64,000 nucleotides of DNA, taken from NCBI GenBank assembly GCA_039820585.1, contig JBCBPV010000004.1:1-64000 (forward strand), given 5' to 3'. The notes under the pieces were generated by a model, which worked only from the letters and a program-made list of their open reading frames with translations, had not been told where the DNA came from and did not search any database. The stretch's first letter is position 1. Each line of letters begins with the position of its first letter. This document shows positions 42,606 to 51,382 of this stretch, in pieces. The DNA comes from JBCBGF01 sp039820585. Its GTDB lineage: Bacteria; Pseudomonadota; Alphaproteobacteria; Rhodobacterales; Rhodobacteraceae. Position numbers and translations under genes: made by a program.

Positions 42606-44582
42606 ATGAAAAAGTCATTCCACCCCATGAGCCGCCGCATGTTCCTTGCCACCAGCACCGCCAGTGCGGCGCTAACCGTGCTGCACCCTTTCTCAGCGCA
42701 TGCATCCGCCGGCCAAGCGCATCTGCGCGTGATGGAGACCACGGACCTCCATGTGCATGTCTACCCTTACGACTACTATTCGGACCGTGAAGTCGACACC
42801 GTGGGCCTGGCCCGCACCGCCGCCCATGTCGCCGACATCCGGGCCGAGGCGACCAACAGCTTGCTGGTGGACAACGGCGACTTCCTGCAGGGCAACCCGA
42901 TGGGTGACTACATCGCTTATGAGCGGGGGATGAAAGAGGGCGACATGCACCCGGTCATCACCGCGATGAATACGCTGGGCTTCGATGCCTCGACACTGGG
43001 CAACCATGAGTTCAACTATGGCCTCGACTTCCTCATGAAATCGCTGGATGGCGCGGATTTCCCAGTCGTGTCAGCCAACGTGGCCAAGACGCTGGGCGGC
43101 TCGCCGACCGAGGACGACACGCTCGTGCCGCCCTATGTGATCCTCGACCGCATGCTGACCGATGGCGCGGGCGAGGCGCATCCAATCCGCATCGGCCTGA
43201 TTGGCTTTGTCCCGCCCCAGATCATGAACTGGGACAGGCGGCACCTGGAAGGCAACGTGTCGGCCCGCGACATCCTGGAAACGGCACAGGCCTACATCCC
43301 GCAGATGCGCGAAGAGGGGGCCGAGATTATTCTGGCGCTGTCGCATTCCGGGATCGGGTCTGCAGATGCCACCGACGGGATGGAAAACGCCTCTGTCCCG
43401 CTGGCCGCCATCGACGGGATCGACGGGCTGATGACGGGCCACAGCCACCTGGTCTTCCCCTCGCCCAGCTACGATGACTTCGCCGCCGTCGACACCACCA
43501 CCGGCACGATCCATGGCAAGCCCGCCACGATGGGCGGCTTCTGGGGGTCGCACCTCGGTGTGATCGACCTGCTATTGGAACGCGACGGCAACACCTGGCG
43601 CGTCGCCGGGCACAGCGTTGAGACACGGCCCATCTCGCAGCGCAACGAAGACCGCTCCATCACCGCGTTGGTGGACAGCGATACCGCGATTCTCGATGCG
43701 GTCGCACAAGACCACGAGGAAACGCTGGCCTATGTCCGCCGCGCTGTGGGCAAAACCGATGCCCCGCTCCACAGTTACTTCGCACTGGTGGCCGATGACC
43801 CCTCGGTGCAGATCGTATCGATTGCCCAGAAGTGGTACGTCGAACAGATGCTCGCAGGCAGCCAATATGCCGGTCTTCCGGTCCTGTCCGCCGCCGCCCC
43901 GTTCAAAGCGGGCGGTCGCGGGGGCCCAGAGTATTTCACCGACGTCCCCGCAGGCGATGTGGCGATCAAGAACGTGGCCGATCTGTACCTCTACCCCAAC
44001 ACCGTGCGCGCGGTGAAAGTCACTGGGGCCGAGCTGCGCGATTGGCTGGAACGCTCCGTTGGTATCTTCAACCAGGTGGAGCCGGGCGCGGGCGATCAGG
44101 TGCTTCTGAACCCCGATTTCCCCAGCTACAATTTCGACGTGATCGACGGCGTGACCTATCAGGTTGACCTGTCGCAACCGTCCAAGTTTACGCCCAAGGG
44201 AGAACTGGCCAACCCCGACGCCCAGCGCATCGTGGACCTGATGCATGACGGCCAGCCCGTGACCGATGACATGGAGTTTGTGATCGCCACCAACAACTAC
44301 CGCGCCTCGGGCGGGGGCAGCTTTCCTGGTGCGAATGGCGATACCATCATCCTGGAAGCGCCCGATACCAACCGCGATGTGATCGTGCGCTACATCGTCG
44401 AACAGGGCACCATCGACCCGAAGGCGGACGCGAATTGGACGTTCATGCCCCTGCCCGGCACCAGCGTTCTGTTCGATACGGGCCCCGCGGCAGAACGCTA
44501 TCTCGACGATGTCAAAGGTGTCGCGATCGAACCCGCGGGCGAAGGCCCCGACGGGTTCGCCCGCTTCCGCATCCAGCTGTGA
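42606..44582 (+). CDS. cpdB: 2',3'-cyclic-nucleotide 2'-phosphodiesterase / 3'-nucleotidase
   Basis: 658 aa from ATG 42606 with AGGGAG before it. A twin-arginine leader (SRRMFLATSTASAALTVL) directs Tat export. The metallophosphoesterase domain shows ETTDLHVHVYPYDYYS, VDNGDFLQGNP, STLGNHEFNYGLD and TGHSHLVFP. A C-terminal 5'-nucleotidase domain ends the protein, with YRASGGGSFPG as substrate loop. It scavenges nucleotides in the periplasm. Confidence 0.93.
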   Translation: MKKSFHPMSRRMFLATSTASAALTVLHPFSAHASAGQAHLRVMETTDLHVHVYPYDYYSDREVDTVGLARTAAHVADIRAEATNSLLVDNGDFLQGNPMGDYIAYERGMKEGDMHPVITAMNTLGFDASTLGNHEFNYGLDFLMKSLDGADFPVVSANVAKTLGGSPTEDDTLVPPYVILDRMLTDGAGEAHPIRIGLIGFVPPQIMNWDRRHLEGNVSARDILETAQAYIPQMREEGAEIILALSHSGIGSADATDGMENASVPLAAIDGIDGLMTGHSHLVFPSPSYDDFAAVDTTTGTIHGKPATMGGFWGSHLGVIDLLLERDGNTWRVAGHSVETRPISQRNEDRSITALVDSDTAILDAVAQDHEETLAYVRRAVGKTDAPLHSYFALVADDPSVQIVSIAQKWYVEQMLAGSQYAGLPVLSAAAPFKAGGRGGPEYFTDVPAGDVAIKNVADLYLYPNTVRAVKVTGAELRDWLERSVGIFNQVEPGAGDQVLLNPDFPSYNFDVIDGVTYQVDLSQPSKFTPKGELANPDAQRIVDLMHDGQPVTDDMEFVIATNNYRASGGGSFPGANGDTIILEAPDTNRDVIVRYIVEQGTIDPKADANWTFMPLPGTSVLFDTGPAAERYLDDVKGVAIEPAGEGPDGFARFRIQL

Positions 44583-44590
44583 TCAACGCG

Positions 44591-44609
44591 GGGCGCCCCA
44601 GCGGCGCCC
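44591..44609 (+). terminator. Candidate terminator after cpdB
   Basis: The arms GGGCGCC and GGCGCCC with a 5-base loop (CCAGC) lie 8 bases after the cpdB stop. No T-run follows, so termination here is uncertain. Confidence 0.4.
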
Positions 44610-44767
44610 TGCCCCACCGCCCGTCAAACCGGCGAATCCCCAGGCGTTTGCTGAATTTTCAGGCGTTTTGGCCCTGCGGCGCCTTGCATTTGCCCCGCTC
44701 TCTCGCCCTTATGTCCCACAAGCGCCAAACAAGCGCGCAGCACTTACTCTGTGGGGAGACACTTAAT

Positions 44768-45769
44768 ATGTACCTGAAATCCATCGTTGCCGCCTCCGCC
44801 CTTGCCTGGGCCGGGGCCGCAACCGCCCAGACCGATGTGCCCTTCGCACTCGACTGGAAATTCGAAGGGCCCTCTGCGCCCTATTTCGCCGCCATCGACA
44901 ACGGCCACTTTGAGGAAGCCGGGCTTGCCGTGGAAATCGCCGCTGGCCAGGGCTCGCTCGACGCGATCCCGAAGGTCGCAACCGGCGCGTTTCCGATGGG
45001 CTTTGCCGACATCAACTCGCTGATCAAATTCCTCGACCAGAACCCCGGCGCGCCTGTCACCGCCGTGATGATGATCTATGACAAGCCCCCCTTTGCGGTC
45101 GTTGGCCGCAAAAGCCTGGGCGTCGAAGGCCCCGGCGATCTGGAAGGCAAGATCTTGGGCGCACCGCCCCCCGACGGCGCGTGGGCCCAGTTCCCGGCCT
45201 TCGCCACCGCCAATGGCATCGACGTGAGCGCGATAACGGTGGAACCTGTGGGCTTCCCGACGCGCGAACCGATGCTGGCCGAGGGTCAGGTTGACGCGAT
45301 CACCGGATTCTCGTTCTCGTCCTACCTCAACCTCGTGCGCCTGGGCGTGCCGGAAGATGACATCTCGACCATCCTGATGGCCGATCACGGGTTGGAACTC
45401 TATGGCAATGCGATCATTGCAAATACCGAGTTCGCAGAAGCCAACCCGGAAATCGTCTCGGGCTTCCTCGCCGCAGTCGCCGCCGGTTGGAAAGACGCCA
45501 TCGCCGATCCGGCGGCCGCCACCGCCAGCCTGATGGAGCGGAACCCGGCCGCGGATGCCGCCCTTGAACAGCGGCGCCTGCAACTGTCGATCGATGCCAA
45601 TGTGGTGACCGATTACACCACTGCCAACGGCATGGGCATGATCGACGCCGACCGCATGGCAAAGGCGCTGGAACAACTGGCCGAAACCTATGAGTTCCAG
45701 AATGCGCCCGATGCGTCGCTTTACTTCACCGATGCCTACCTGCCCCAGGGCGGGTTCGCGCTGAACTAA
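44768..45769 (+). CDS. ABC importer substrate-binding protein, NMT1/THI5-type
   Basis: 333 aa from ATG 44768 with GGGGAGA before it. A signal peptide (SIVAASALAWAGAATAQ) is followed by an NMT1-like binding fold: FALDWKFEGPSAPYFAAIDNGHFEEAGL at the start, then a GQGSLDAIPKVATGAF loop. Relatives bind pyrimidine precursors of thiamine, riboflavin, sulfonates or nitrate. No TPP or FMN riboswitch is seen upstream, so I cannot choose. First gene of a three-gene importer. Confidence 0.85.
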   Translation: MYLKSIVAASALAWAGAATAQTDVPFALDWKFEGPSAPYFAAIDNGHFEEAGLAVEIAAGQGSLDAIPKVATGAFPMGFADINSLIKFLDQNPGAPVTAVMMIYDKPPFAVVGRKSLGVEGPGDLEGKILGAPPPDGAWAQFPAFATANGIDVSAITVEPVGFPTREPMLAEGQVDAITGFSFSSYLNLVRLGVPEDDISTILMADHGLELYGNAIIANTEFAEANPEIVSGFLAAVAAGWKDAIADPAAATASLMERNPAADAALEQRRLQLSIDANVVTDYTTANGMGMIDADRMAKALEQLAETYEFQNAPDASLYFTDAYLPQGGFALN

Positions 45770-45810
45770 GGCCATGGGCGCGGGTCCGCGTGGCCCGCGC
45801 CCACCGCAAA

Positions 45811-46602
45811 ATGTCAGAGAACCTTATCGACATCAAAGGCGTCACCCACGCCTACAAGACCCAAAGCGGGCCCTTGCCCGTTCTGGACAACTTGAACGTC
45901 GCCGTACCCGAGGGTGGGTTCGCTGCCGTGGTCGGCCCATCAGGGTGCGGGAAATCCACGCTGACCAAACTGGTCGCGGGGCTGATGAAGCCCGATCAGG
46001 GCGAAGTCTGGCTGCATGGCGAAAAGGTCAAAGGCCCCCGCTCCACCGTGGGCATGGCCTTTCAGAACCCAGTGCTGCTGGAATGGCGCACGATCCTGAA
46101 AAACGTCCTTCTGCCGCTGGAAATCGTGCCAACGAAGCTCAGCCGCAAACAGGCCGAAGATCGCGCGCGCTACCTTCTGGCGCTGGTCGGGCTCGATGGT
46201 TTTGAGGATAAACGCCCCTCTGAGCTCTCAGGCGGCATGCGCCAGCGCGCCTCGCTCTGTCGTGCGCTGATCCACCAGCCCGACGTCCTGATCCTAGATG
46301 AACCTTTCGGCGCGCTCGATGCCTTCACCCGCGAAGACCTGTGGCAGATCATGCACAACGTCAAAGCCGAAGAGCCGTTCACCGGCGTGTTGATCACCCA
46401 CGACCTGCGAGAGTCGATCTTCCTTGCCGACGAAGTGATCGTGCTGTCGGGCCGCCCTGCCACCACGCAGTTTCGCCTGCAAGTGCCGTCAGATGGCCCG
46501 CGCACGCTGGATCACCTCTACACCCCCGAAGCCGCCGAGATGCTGAACACGCTGCGCCACCAGATTGAGATCGCCCAGGGCCGCGCACCCGCCGCAGCCT
46601 GA
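45811..46602 (+). CDS. ABC importer ATP-binding protein (SsuB/TauB type)
   Basis: 263 aa from ATG 45811. Walker A is GPSGCGKSTL, the signature is LSGGMRQRASLCRAL, Walker B is ILDEPFGALD, and the H-loop is LITHDLRESIFL. This set is typical of nitrate/taurine/sulfonate-type importers. It lies between the binding protein and the permease. Confidence 0.9.
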   Translation: MSENLIDIKGVTHAYKTQSGPLPVLDNLNVAVPEGGFAAVVGPSGCGKSTLTKLVAGLMKPDQGEVWLHGEKVKGPRSTVGMAFQNPVLLEWRTILKNVLLPLEIVPTKLSRKQAEDRARYLLALVGLDGFEDKRPSELSGGMRQRASLCRALIHQPDVLILDEPFGALDAFTREDLWQIMHNVKAEEPFTGVLITHDLRESIFLADEVIVLSGRPATTQFRLQVPSDGPRTLDHLYTPEAAEMLNTLRHQIEIAQGRAPAAA

Positions 46603-46616
46603 GAACGAGGAACGCC

Positions 46617-47453
46617 ATGGCTTACGTCCCCGACAGCCTGTCCACACCCGCAGCACCCACTGCGACGCCCGGAAGCGGTATCCTCGGTAAGATCTTCAGC
46701 CGCGCGGTGATCGCCCCCATCGCGGCCGTCGTCGTGTTCCTTGCGTTCTGGGAATTCATCGTCTGGGTTAACGACTGGCCCAACTACATCATGGCCTCAC
46801 CCTCGGACCTGCCTGCCGCCTATTCCCGCTTTTGGGATCTGTTTCTGATCATGGGTTGGCAAACACTTTGGCGCACGGTCCTTGGCCTCGTGCTCGCTGT
46901 CGTGGTGGGCGTGGCCATCGGCATGATCATGGGTTTCTCCCGCGTCATGCGCGAAGCGCTCTATCCTCTGCTCGTGGGCTTCAACGCCATCCCCAAGGCC
47001 ACGGTCGTGCCCATCGTGGCGCTTCTCTTTGTGGGCGCACATGATTTCAACACTGTGCTGATCGCCTTCATGATCTCATTCTTCCCCATCGCCGTCTCCG
47101 TCTCCATCGGCCTGTCCACGCTGGAACCCGAATACCGCGATATCCTGCGTTCGCTCGGCGCATCCAAGATGACGATCTTCTGGAAGATCGCCCTGCCCAA
47201 AACCCTGCCCGAGTTCTTCGGCGCCCTGAAGGTCGCCGTCACCCTCGCCTTCATCGGCACCAACCTGATGGAGATCGTGTCCCCCCATGGCCGCGGCCTG
47301 GGTGCCCTGTTCGACAGCGGCAAAACCAACGCCGATTACCCGCTGATGTTCGCCGTCCTTATCGCGCTCGCGTTCCTGGGCATCGTTCTTTACTACGTGG
47401 TCGTCGCGCTGGAAAAGATCTTCGCCGGCTGGGCCGAACGTCAGCCCGGCTGA
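46617..47453 (+). CDS. ABC importer permease (SsuC/TauC type)
   Basis: 278 aa with six membrane helices. The EAA loop is YRDILRSLGASKMTIFWKIALP. GAGGAACG precedes the ATG. The gene ends 13 bases inside the convergent AAA ATPase gene. It completes the NMT1-type importer; the substrate is unknown. Confidence 0.9.
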   Translation: MAYVPDSLSTPAAPTATPGSGILGKIFSRAVIAPIAAVVVFLAFWEFIVWVNDWPNYIMASPSDLPAAYSRFWDLFLIMGWQTLWRTVLGLVLAVVVGVAIGMIMGFSRVMREALYPLLVGFNAIPKATVVPIVALLFVGAHDFNTVLIAFMISFFPIAVSVSIGLSTLEPEYRDILRSLGASKMTIFWKIALPKTLPEFFGALKVAVTLAFIGTNLMEIVSPHGRGLGALFDSGKTNADYPLMFAVLIALAFLGIVLYYVVVALEKIFAGWAERQPG

Positions 47454-48571
47454 TCGGCCAACAACCACTCGCGCATATCCTGATCCTCTAACGCGTATAT
47501 CCCGCGCGACGGGCGCCAGACCAGGGATTTTTCGCGCAGGGCGTCAAGGGCCACCTGAATATCTGACGTGGTGACGGTTCGTTCCATCGCCTTGCTGATC
47601 CGTTGAAGGGTCTGCGGCACGAAAGGTGCAAACTCCACGCCATCTTCGGCAAGGACCGCAAGTACGACACGTTGTATTTCTGTTAGTTCACCGAAGTCAG
47701 ACGCATGCTGCTCCCAACGCCGCGCGCGCAGTTCGTCCGCACGCTCAGCCACCGTTTTGTGAAGGCCCGCACTCCCCTCGGTACTCAGGGCGTGCTCGCG
47801 TACGATCATCGTAAGCGCTTCTGGTTGATGGCCAACAAGGTTGAACGCCCTTGTTACATCTCCTTTGTCCAACTGGTTATCAGGCGCTAACCGCTGATTG
47901 ATCGCATCCACCAGGACCTGGATGTAGGTATCTCCGAGCTTGGGGAAATCCGAAACGGATGCACCGAAGAACGGATCCTTGTGCCCTCTGACAAATCCCG
48001 CAAGCTTGTCGCGGTGTGATCCAGTGAATACGAGATAAAGGCGTTCGCCTTTCTCCCGCTGGTTCATCTCATCGCGCGCTGCTTTCAAAGCAAAGATCGC
48101 ATCCAGTCCCGCCTTGGTGGCCAGCGCGTGTTGGGCCTCATCAATGATAAGCGCAACATCCTTTTGAGCTTTCTCGCCAATTGCCACAAGGGCGTCTTTC
48201 AACGTGCCAATGCGTTTGCTTGTGCCCGCCTCAAGATCAACCGTGACACCGCCAACCGAAATGCTCTTTGGAAGGATCGAATTCGTGATCTTCTCGGCCT
48301 TGCTGTAGAGATCATCCAATTCACTTGCGATCGCATCCGCGATCAGCAACCCAGGGTCCGCATCCCGGTCCGACCACAAATCAACGTAAATCGGAAAGCT
48401 GCCAACTTCGATCAGATGTGGTATGAGTTCGCGCCGCAGAAAGGTGCTCTTGCCCGTCCTGCGTGGCGCGGCAAGAAACATGCCCGATTGCGTCCCAAGG
48501 ATTGGATCGGGCGTCATGCGCTGCGTTAAGGCGACGGCAAGCTCTTTGCGGGGAACATAAAAATCGTCCAA
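47441..48571 (-). CDS. AAA ATPase with C-terminal winged-helix-like region, unknown role
   Basis: 376 aa. Walker A reads APRRTGKST (residues 35-43, Ala in place of the first Gly) and Walker B VALIIDEAQHA (139-149), as in STAND/Orc-like ATPases. The C-terminal part (about 295-376: LTEIQRVVLAVLAE ... SDIQVALDALREKSLVWR) looks like a winged helix. The start is TTG at 48571, preceded in frame by a stop and by GAGG at 5-base spacing; no ATG fits. The start lies inside a cluster of CATAAT-type repeats, so the protein may repress itself (inference). Base use is less GC-rich than its neighbours. It could be a defence or mobile-element ATPase; I do not recognise a named system. Confidence 0.78.
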   Translation of the reverse strand: MDDFYVPRKELAVALTQRMTPDPILGTQSGMFLAAPRRTGKSTFLRRELIPHLIEVGSFPIYVDLWSDRDADPGLLIADAIASELDDLYSKAEKITNSILPKSISVGGVTVDLEAGTSKRIGTLKDALVAIGEKAQKDVALIIDEAQHALATKAGLDAIFALKAARDEMNQREKGERLYLVFTGSHRDKLAGFVRGHKDPFFGASVSDFPKLGDTYIQVLVDAINQRLAPDNQLDKGDVTRAFNLVGHQPEALTMIVREHALSTEGSAGLHKTVAERADELRARRWEQHASDFGELTEIQRVVLAVLAEDGVEFAPFVPQTLQRISKAMERTVTTSDIQVALDALREKSLVWRPSRGIYALEDQDMREWLLADQPG

Positions 48572-48632
48572 TTATGCCTCATTATGATGACGACCATAAA
48601 TTATGGTCGCAGTCATAATTGACCATAATTGA
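48571..48632. promoter_or_regulatory. Phased CATAAT/ATTATG repeat cluster over the AAA gene start
   Basis: ATTATG occurs at 48571, 48581 and 48600. A perfect inverted repeat CGACCATAA-A-TTATGGTCG covers 48591-48609. The direct repeats CATAATTGA start at 48614 and 48624. Several spacings are 10 bases, one helical turn. This AT-rich patch stands out from the GC-rich surroundings and resembles a multi-site operator controlling the AAA ATPase gene. Confidence 0.65.
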
Positions 48633-48652
48633 TCTCTCTAAGTCAACATCGC

Positions 48653-48681
48653 TTGCGAATCTAACCCACGCGAACTACCTA
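48653..48681 (+). promoter_or_regulatory. Sigma70-type promoter of the SRP RNA gene
   Basis: A -35 like TTGCGA (48653-48658), a 17-base spacer and a -10 like TACCTA (48676-48681) end 7 bases before the first base of the SRP RNA stem. Position and spacing are right; the hexamers are each imperfect. Confidence 0.55.
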
Positions 48682-48687
48682 AATGTC

Positions 48688-48781
48688 GAGAGGTTGGCGC
48701 GGGCAGGCACCTCGCCAACCCGGTCAGGTCCGGAAGGAAGCAGCCGTAACGAGCCACGCTTGGGTCGTTGTCCAGCCTCTC
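48688..48781 (+). ncRNA. ffs: Signal recognition particle RNA, small bacterial type (4.5S)
   Basis: About 94 nt. The terminal stem pairs GAGAGGTTGG with CCAGCCTCTC. The apical domain contains the near-invariant GGTCAGGTCCGGAAGGAAGC with the GGAA tetraloop and the AGCAG internal loop that bind Ffh. Its place upstream of dnaX is common in alphaproteobacteria. Confidence 0.96.
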
Positions 48782-48784
48782 ACT

Positions 48785-49108
48785 TTACCCCCCTGCGAAC
48801 CGCGCCCACACGATCAGACCAACCATCCCGGCCATCAGGGCAAGTGCCAGCCCAATCGGGATCCCGCTGAACCGTCGCGCTGGGCTGCCCTTGGGCCACT
48901 GCCGCCCCAGACCCCAGATCGCAATCGCCAGCATCCCGGCCATCCCTTGCCAACCGAGAAACGCGCGCACCCGGTTCATCCCGCGCACGAACCCATCGCC
49001 CGCAGGCTCAGTCAACGTGAACACCGAAAAGGAATAGCCGTAGGCCAGAACCCAAAGGGCCGCCAGCCCGATCAGCAGCAGCATCCGAGTGTCATTGTCC
49101 TGCGCCAT
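48785..49108 (-). CDS. Small membrane protein, unknown function
   Basis: 107 aa from ATG 49108 (AAGGGTAA before it). Three hydrophobic helices are seen (MLLLIGLAALWVLAYGYSFSV, GMAGMLAIAIWGLG, IGLALALMAGMVGLIVWARF). No family recognised. Antisense to the leader of dnaX; its 3' end is 4 bases from the SRP RNA. Confidence 0.7.
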   Translation of the reverse strand: MAQDNDTRMLLLIGLAALWVLAYGYSFSVFTLTEPAGDGFVRGMNRVRAFLGWQGMAGMLAIAIWGLGRQWPKGSPARRFSGIPIGLALALMAGMVGLIVWARFAGG

Positions 49109-49274
49109 CGCGTTACCCTTGACCGGTTCTGCCCCACACCTTACCGCACAATCCCACGCCGCCGAAATCACCCGGCCCGGCATCGCACCCTGCAATCACC
49201 CCACCTCCGGCGGAACCGGTGGACGCCGCCCCAAGCGAGGCATAGTTTCGGTAAAGACGATTCCCGGAGACGTC

Positions 49275-51020
49275 ATGCCCGACACCCCCGCCTATCAGGT
49301 CCTTGCCCGCAAATACCGCCCCGCGCGGTTTGCCGACCTGATCGGTCAGGACGCGATGGTGCGCACACTGAAGAACGCGTTTGAAGCCGATCGGATCGCG
49401 CAGGCCTTCATCATGACCGGGATCCGGGGGACCGGAAAAACCACCACCGCGCGGATCATCGCCAAAGGCATGAATTGCATCGGACCCGATGGCACCGGTG
49501 GCCCAACGACCGAGCCCTGTGGCGTCTGCGAACATTGTGTGTCGATTGCCGAAGGGCGGCATGTCGATGTGCTCGAGATGGACGCAGCCAGCCGGACAGG
49601 CGTGGATGATATCCGTGAGATCATCGACAGCGTGGCCTACCGCGCGGCCTCGGCCCGCTACAAGATCTACATCATCGACGAAGTGCACATGCTGTCGAAG
49701 AACGCGTTCAATGCGCTGTTGAAGACGCTGGAAGAACCGCCAGAGCATGTGAAGTTCATCTTCGCCACCACCGAGATCAACAAGGTGCCAGTGACGGTTC
49801 TGTCCCGCTGCCAGCGCTTCGATCTGCGCCGGATCGAGCCAGAGACGATGATCGCGCACCTGACCGACATCGCGGGCAAGGAACAGGCCGAGATCGCAGA
49901 GGATGCGCTGGCCCTGATCGCACGCGCAGCGGAGGGTTCCGTCCGCGATGCGATGAGCCTACTGGATCAAGCCATCGCCCATGGCGCAGGCGAGACCACC
50001 GCCGATCAGGTGCGCGCGATGCTGGGCCTGGCGGATCGCGGCCGGGTCCTGGACCTCTTCGACCTGATCATGTCGGGCGACGCGGCGGGGGCCTTGTCCG
50101 AACTCTCGGCACAATATGCCGACGGGGCCGATCCCGCGGCGGTGCTCAGCGATCTGGCCGAGGTCACCCACTGGATCAGCGTCATCAAGATCACGCCCGA
50201 AGCCGCGCAAGATCCAACCGTGTCCCCGGACGAACGCACGCGTGGATCCGCGATTGCCGAAAAGCTGCCGATGCGGGTGATGACCCGGATGTGGCAGATG
50301 CTGCTCAAGGCGCTGGAGGAAGTTGCCGCCGCCCCCAACGCGATGATGGCCGCCGAGATGGCGATCATCCGGCTGACCCATGTGGCCGACCTGCCCACGC
50401 CCGAGGAATTGGTGCGCAAACTGCAGGATACTCCGCATGCTCCGCCCGCACCGAATGGTGGCGGCGGGCGCAGCGCTGCCCCGGCGCCAGCCCCCGCAGC
50501 ACCGGTCTCGCAAACGCCCAAGCCGCACAGCGCTGGTCCGGGCGGCACCGCCACCGCACTGGCAACCGCCCCCGACACAGCCCTCGCGCGCTACCCAACC
50601 TTCGACAGCGTGGTTGAACTCATCCGCGCCAACCGGGACGGCAAACTGCTCATCGACGTCGAAACCGGCATCCGTCTGATCAGCTACAGCCCCGGCCGCA
50701 TCACCTTCGCCCCCGCGCCCAGCGCCCCGCGCGACCTGGCCCAACGCCTGGGCCAACGCCTGCAGATCTGGACCGGCGCCCGCTGGGCGATCAGTGTCGA
50801 GGCCGAAGGCGGGGCCGAGACCATCGCGGAAACCCGCGACGCCGCCGACCGCGCCCTGCAAGCCGAGGCGCGGCAACACCCGATGCTGGAGGCGGTCTTC
50901 ACCGCCTTCCCGCAAGCCACAATCACAGAAATCCGATCCCACGCCGCCCTCGCCGCCGAGGCCGCGCAAGACGCGCTGCCCGAGGTGGAAGGTGAGTGGG
51001 ATCCGTTTGAGGAAGAGTAG
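49275..51020 (+). CDS. dnaX: DNA polymerase III subunit gamma/tau
   Basis: 581 aa from ATG 49275 (CGGAGA before it). The AAA+ clamp-loader domain has Walker A GIRGTGKTT, a zinc site C-x9-C-x2-C-x2-C within CIGPDGTGGPTTEPCGVCEHC, Walker B IYIIDEVHML, and the SRC motif VLSRCQRFDLRR. A Pro/Ala-rich linker (about 400-440) leads to the tau C-terminus. It loads the sliding clamp and couples the polymerases. ybaB and recR follow. Confidence 0.95.
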   Translation: MPDTPAYQVLARKYRPARFADLIGQDAMVRTLKNAFEADRIAQAFIMTGIRGTGKTTTARIIAKGMNCIGPDGTGGPTTEPCGVCEHCVSIAEGRHVDVLEMDAASRTGVDDIREIIDSVAYRAASARYKIYIIDEVHMLSKNAFNALLKTLEEPPEHVKFIFATTEINKVPVTVLSRCQRFDLRRIEPETMIAHLTDIAGKEQAEIAEDALALIARAAEGSVRDAMSLLDQAIAHGAGETTADQVRAMLGLADRGRVLDLFDLIMSGDAAGALSELSAQYADGADPAAVLSDLAEVTHWISVIKITPEAAQDPTVSPDERTRGSAIAEKLPMRVMTRMWQMLLKALEEVAAAPNAMMAAEMAIIRLTHVADLPTPEELVRKLQDTPHAPPAPNGGGGRSAAPAPAPAAPVSQTPKPHSAGPGGTATALATAPDTALARYPTFDSVVELIRANRDGKLLIDVETGIRLISYSPGRITFAPAPSAPRDLAQRLGQRLQIWTGARWAISVEAEGGAETIAETRDAADRALQAEARQHPMLEAVFTAFPQATITEIRSHAALAAEAAQDALPEVEGEWDPFEEE

Positions 51021-51029
51021 GAGAACACG

Positions 51030-51374
51030 ATGTTCAAAGGACTTGGTGGACTGGGCGACATGGGCAAAATGATGAAAGCCGCCCAGGAGATGCAGACCAA
51101 AATGGCCGAGCTGCAGGACAGTCTCGATAACATTTCGGTCACTGGCGAGTCCGGGGCCGGGCTGGTCAAGGCGACCGCGACGGCCAAGGGCGAGTTGACG
51201 GCGCTGGATATCGACCCGTCGATCTTCAATGCCGACGAAAAGGAAGTGGTCGAGGATCTGATCCTGGCCGCGATCAAGGATGCCCAGGTCAAGGCGCAGG
51301 ACCGCAGCCAGCAAGAAATGGCCAAGCTGACCGAGGAACTGGGCCTGCCCGCCGATATGAAGATGCCGTTCTAG
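51030..51374 (+). CDS. ybaB: Nucleoid-associated protein, YbaB/EbfC family
   Basis: 114 aa. A glycine-rich N-terminus with MFKGLGGLGDMGKMMKAAQ and a TATAKGELTALDIDP strand region match the family. It binds DNA as a dimer. It sits 9 bases after dnaX and just before recR, the conserved order. Confidence 0.94.
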   Translation: MFKGLGGLGDMGKMMKAAQEMQTKMAELQDSLDNISVTGESGAGLVKATATAKGELTALDIDPSIFNADEKEVVEDLILAAIKDAQVKAQDRSQQEMAKLTEELGLPADMKMPF

Positions 51375-51382
51375 GGCGCGAC

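Noticed and set aside
44435..44767. Long extension of the NMT1-type binding protein frame
   Set aside because: It overlaps cpdB in another frame; the signal peptide begins at 44768 with a good ribosome site.
44610..44767. TPP or FMN riboswitch before the NMT1-type importer
   Set aside because: Neither the CTGAGA/ACCTGATCTGG boxes of TPP nor the FMN core is visible.
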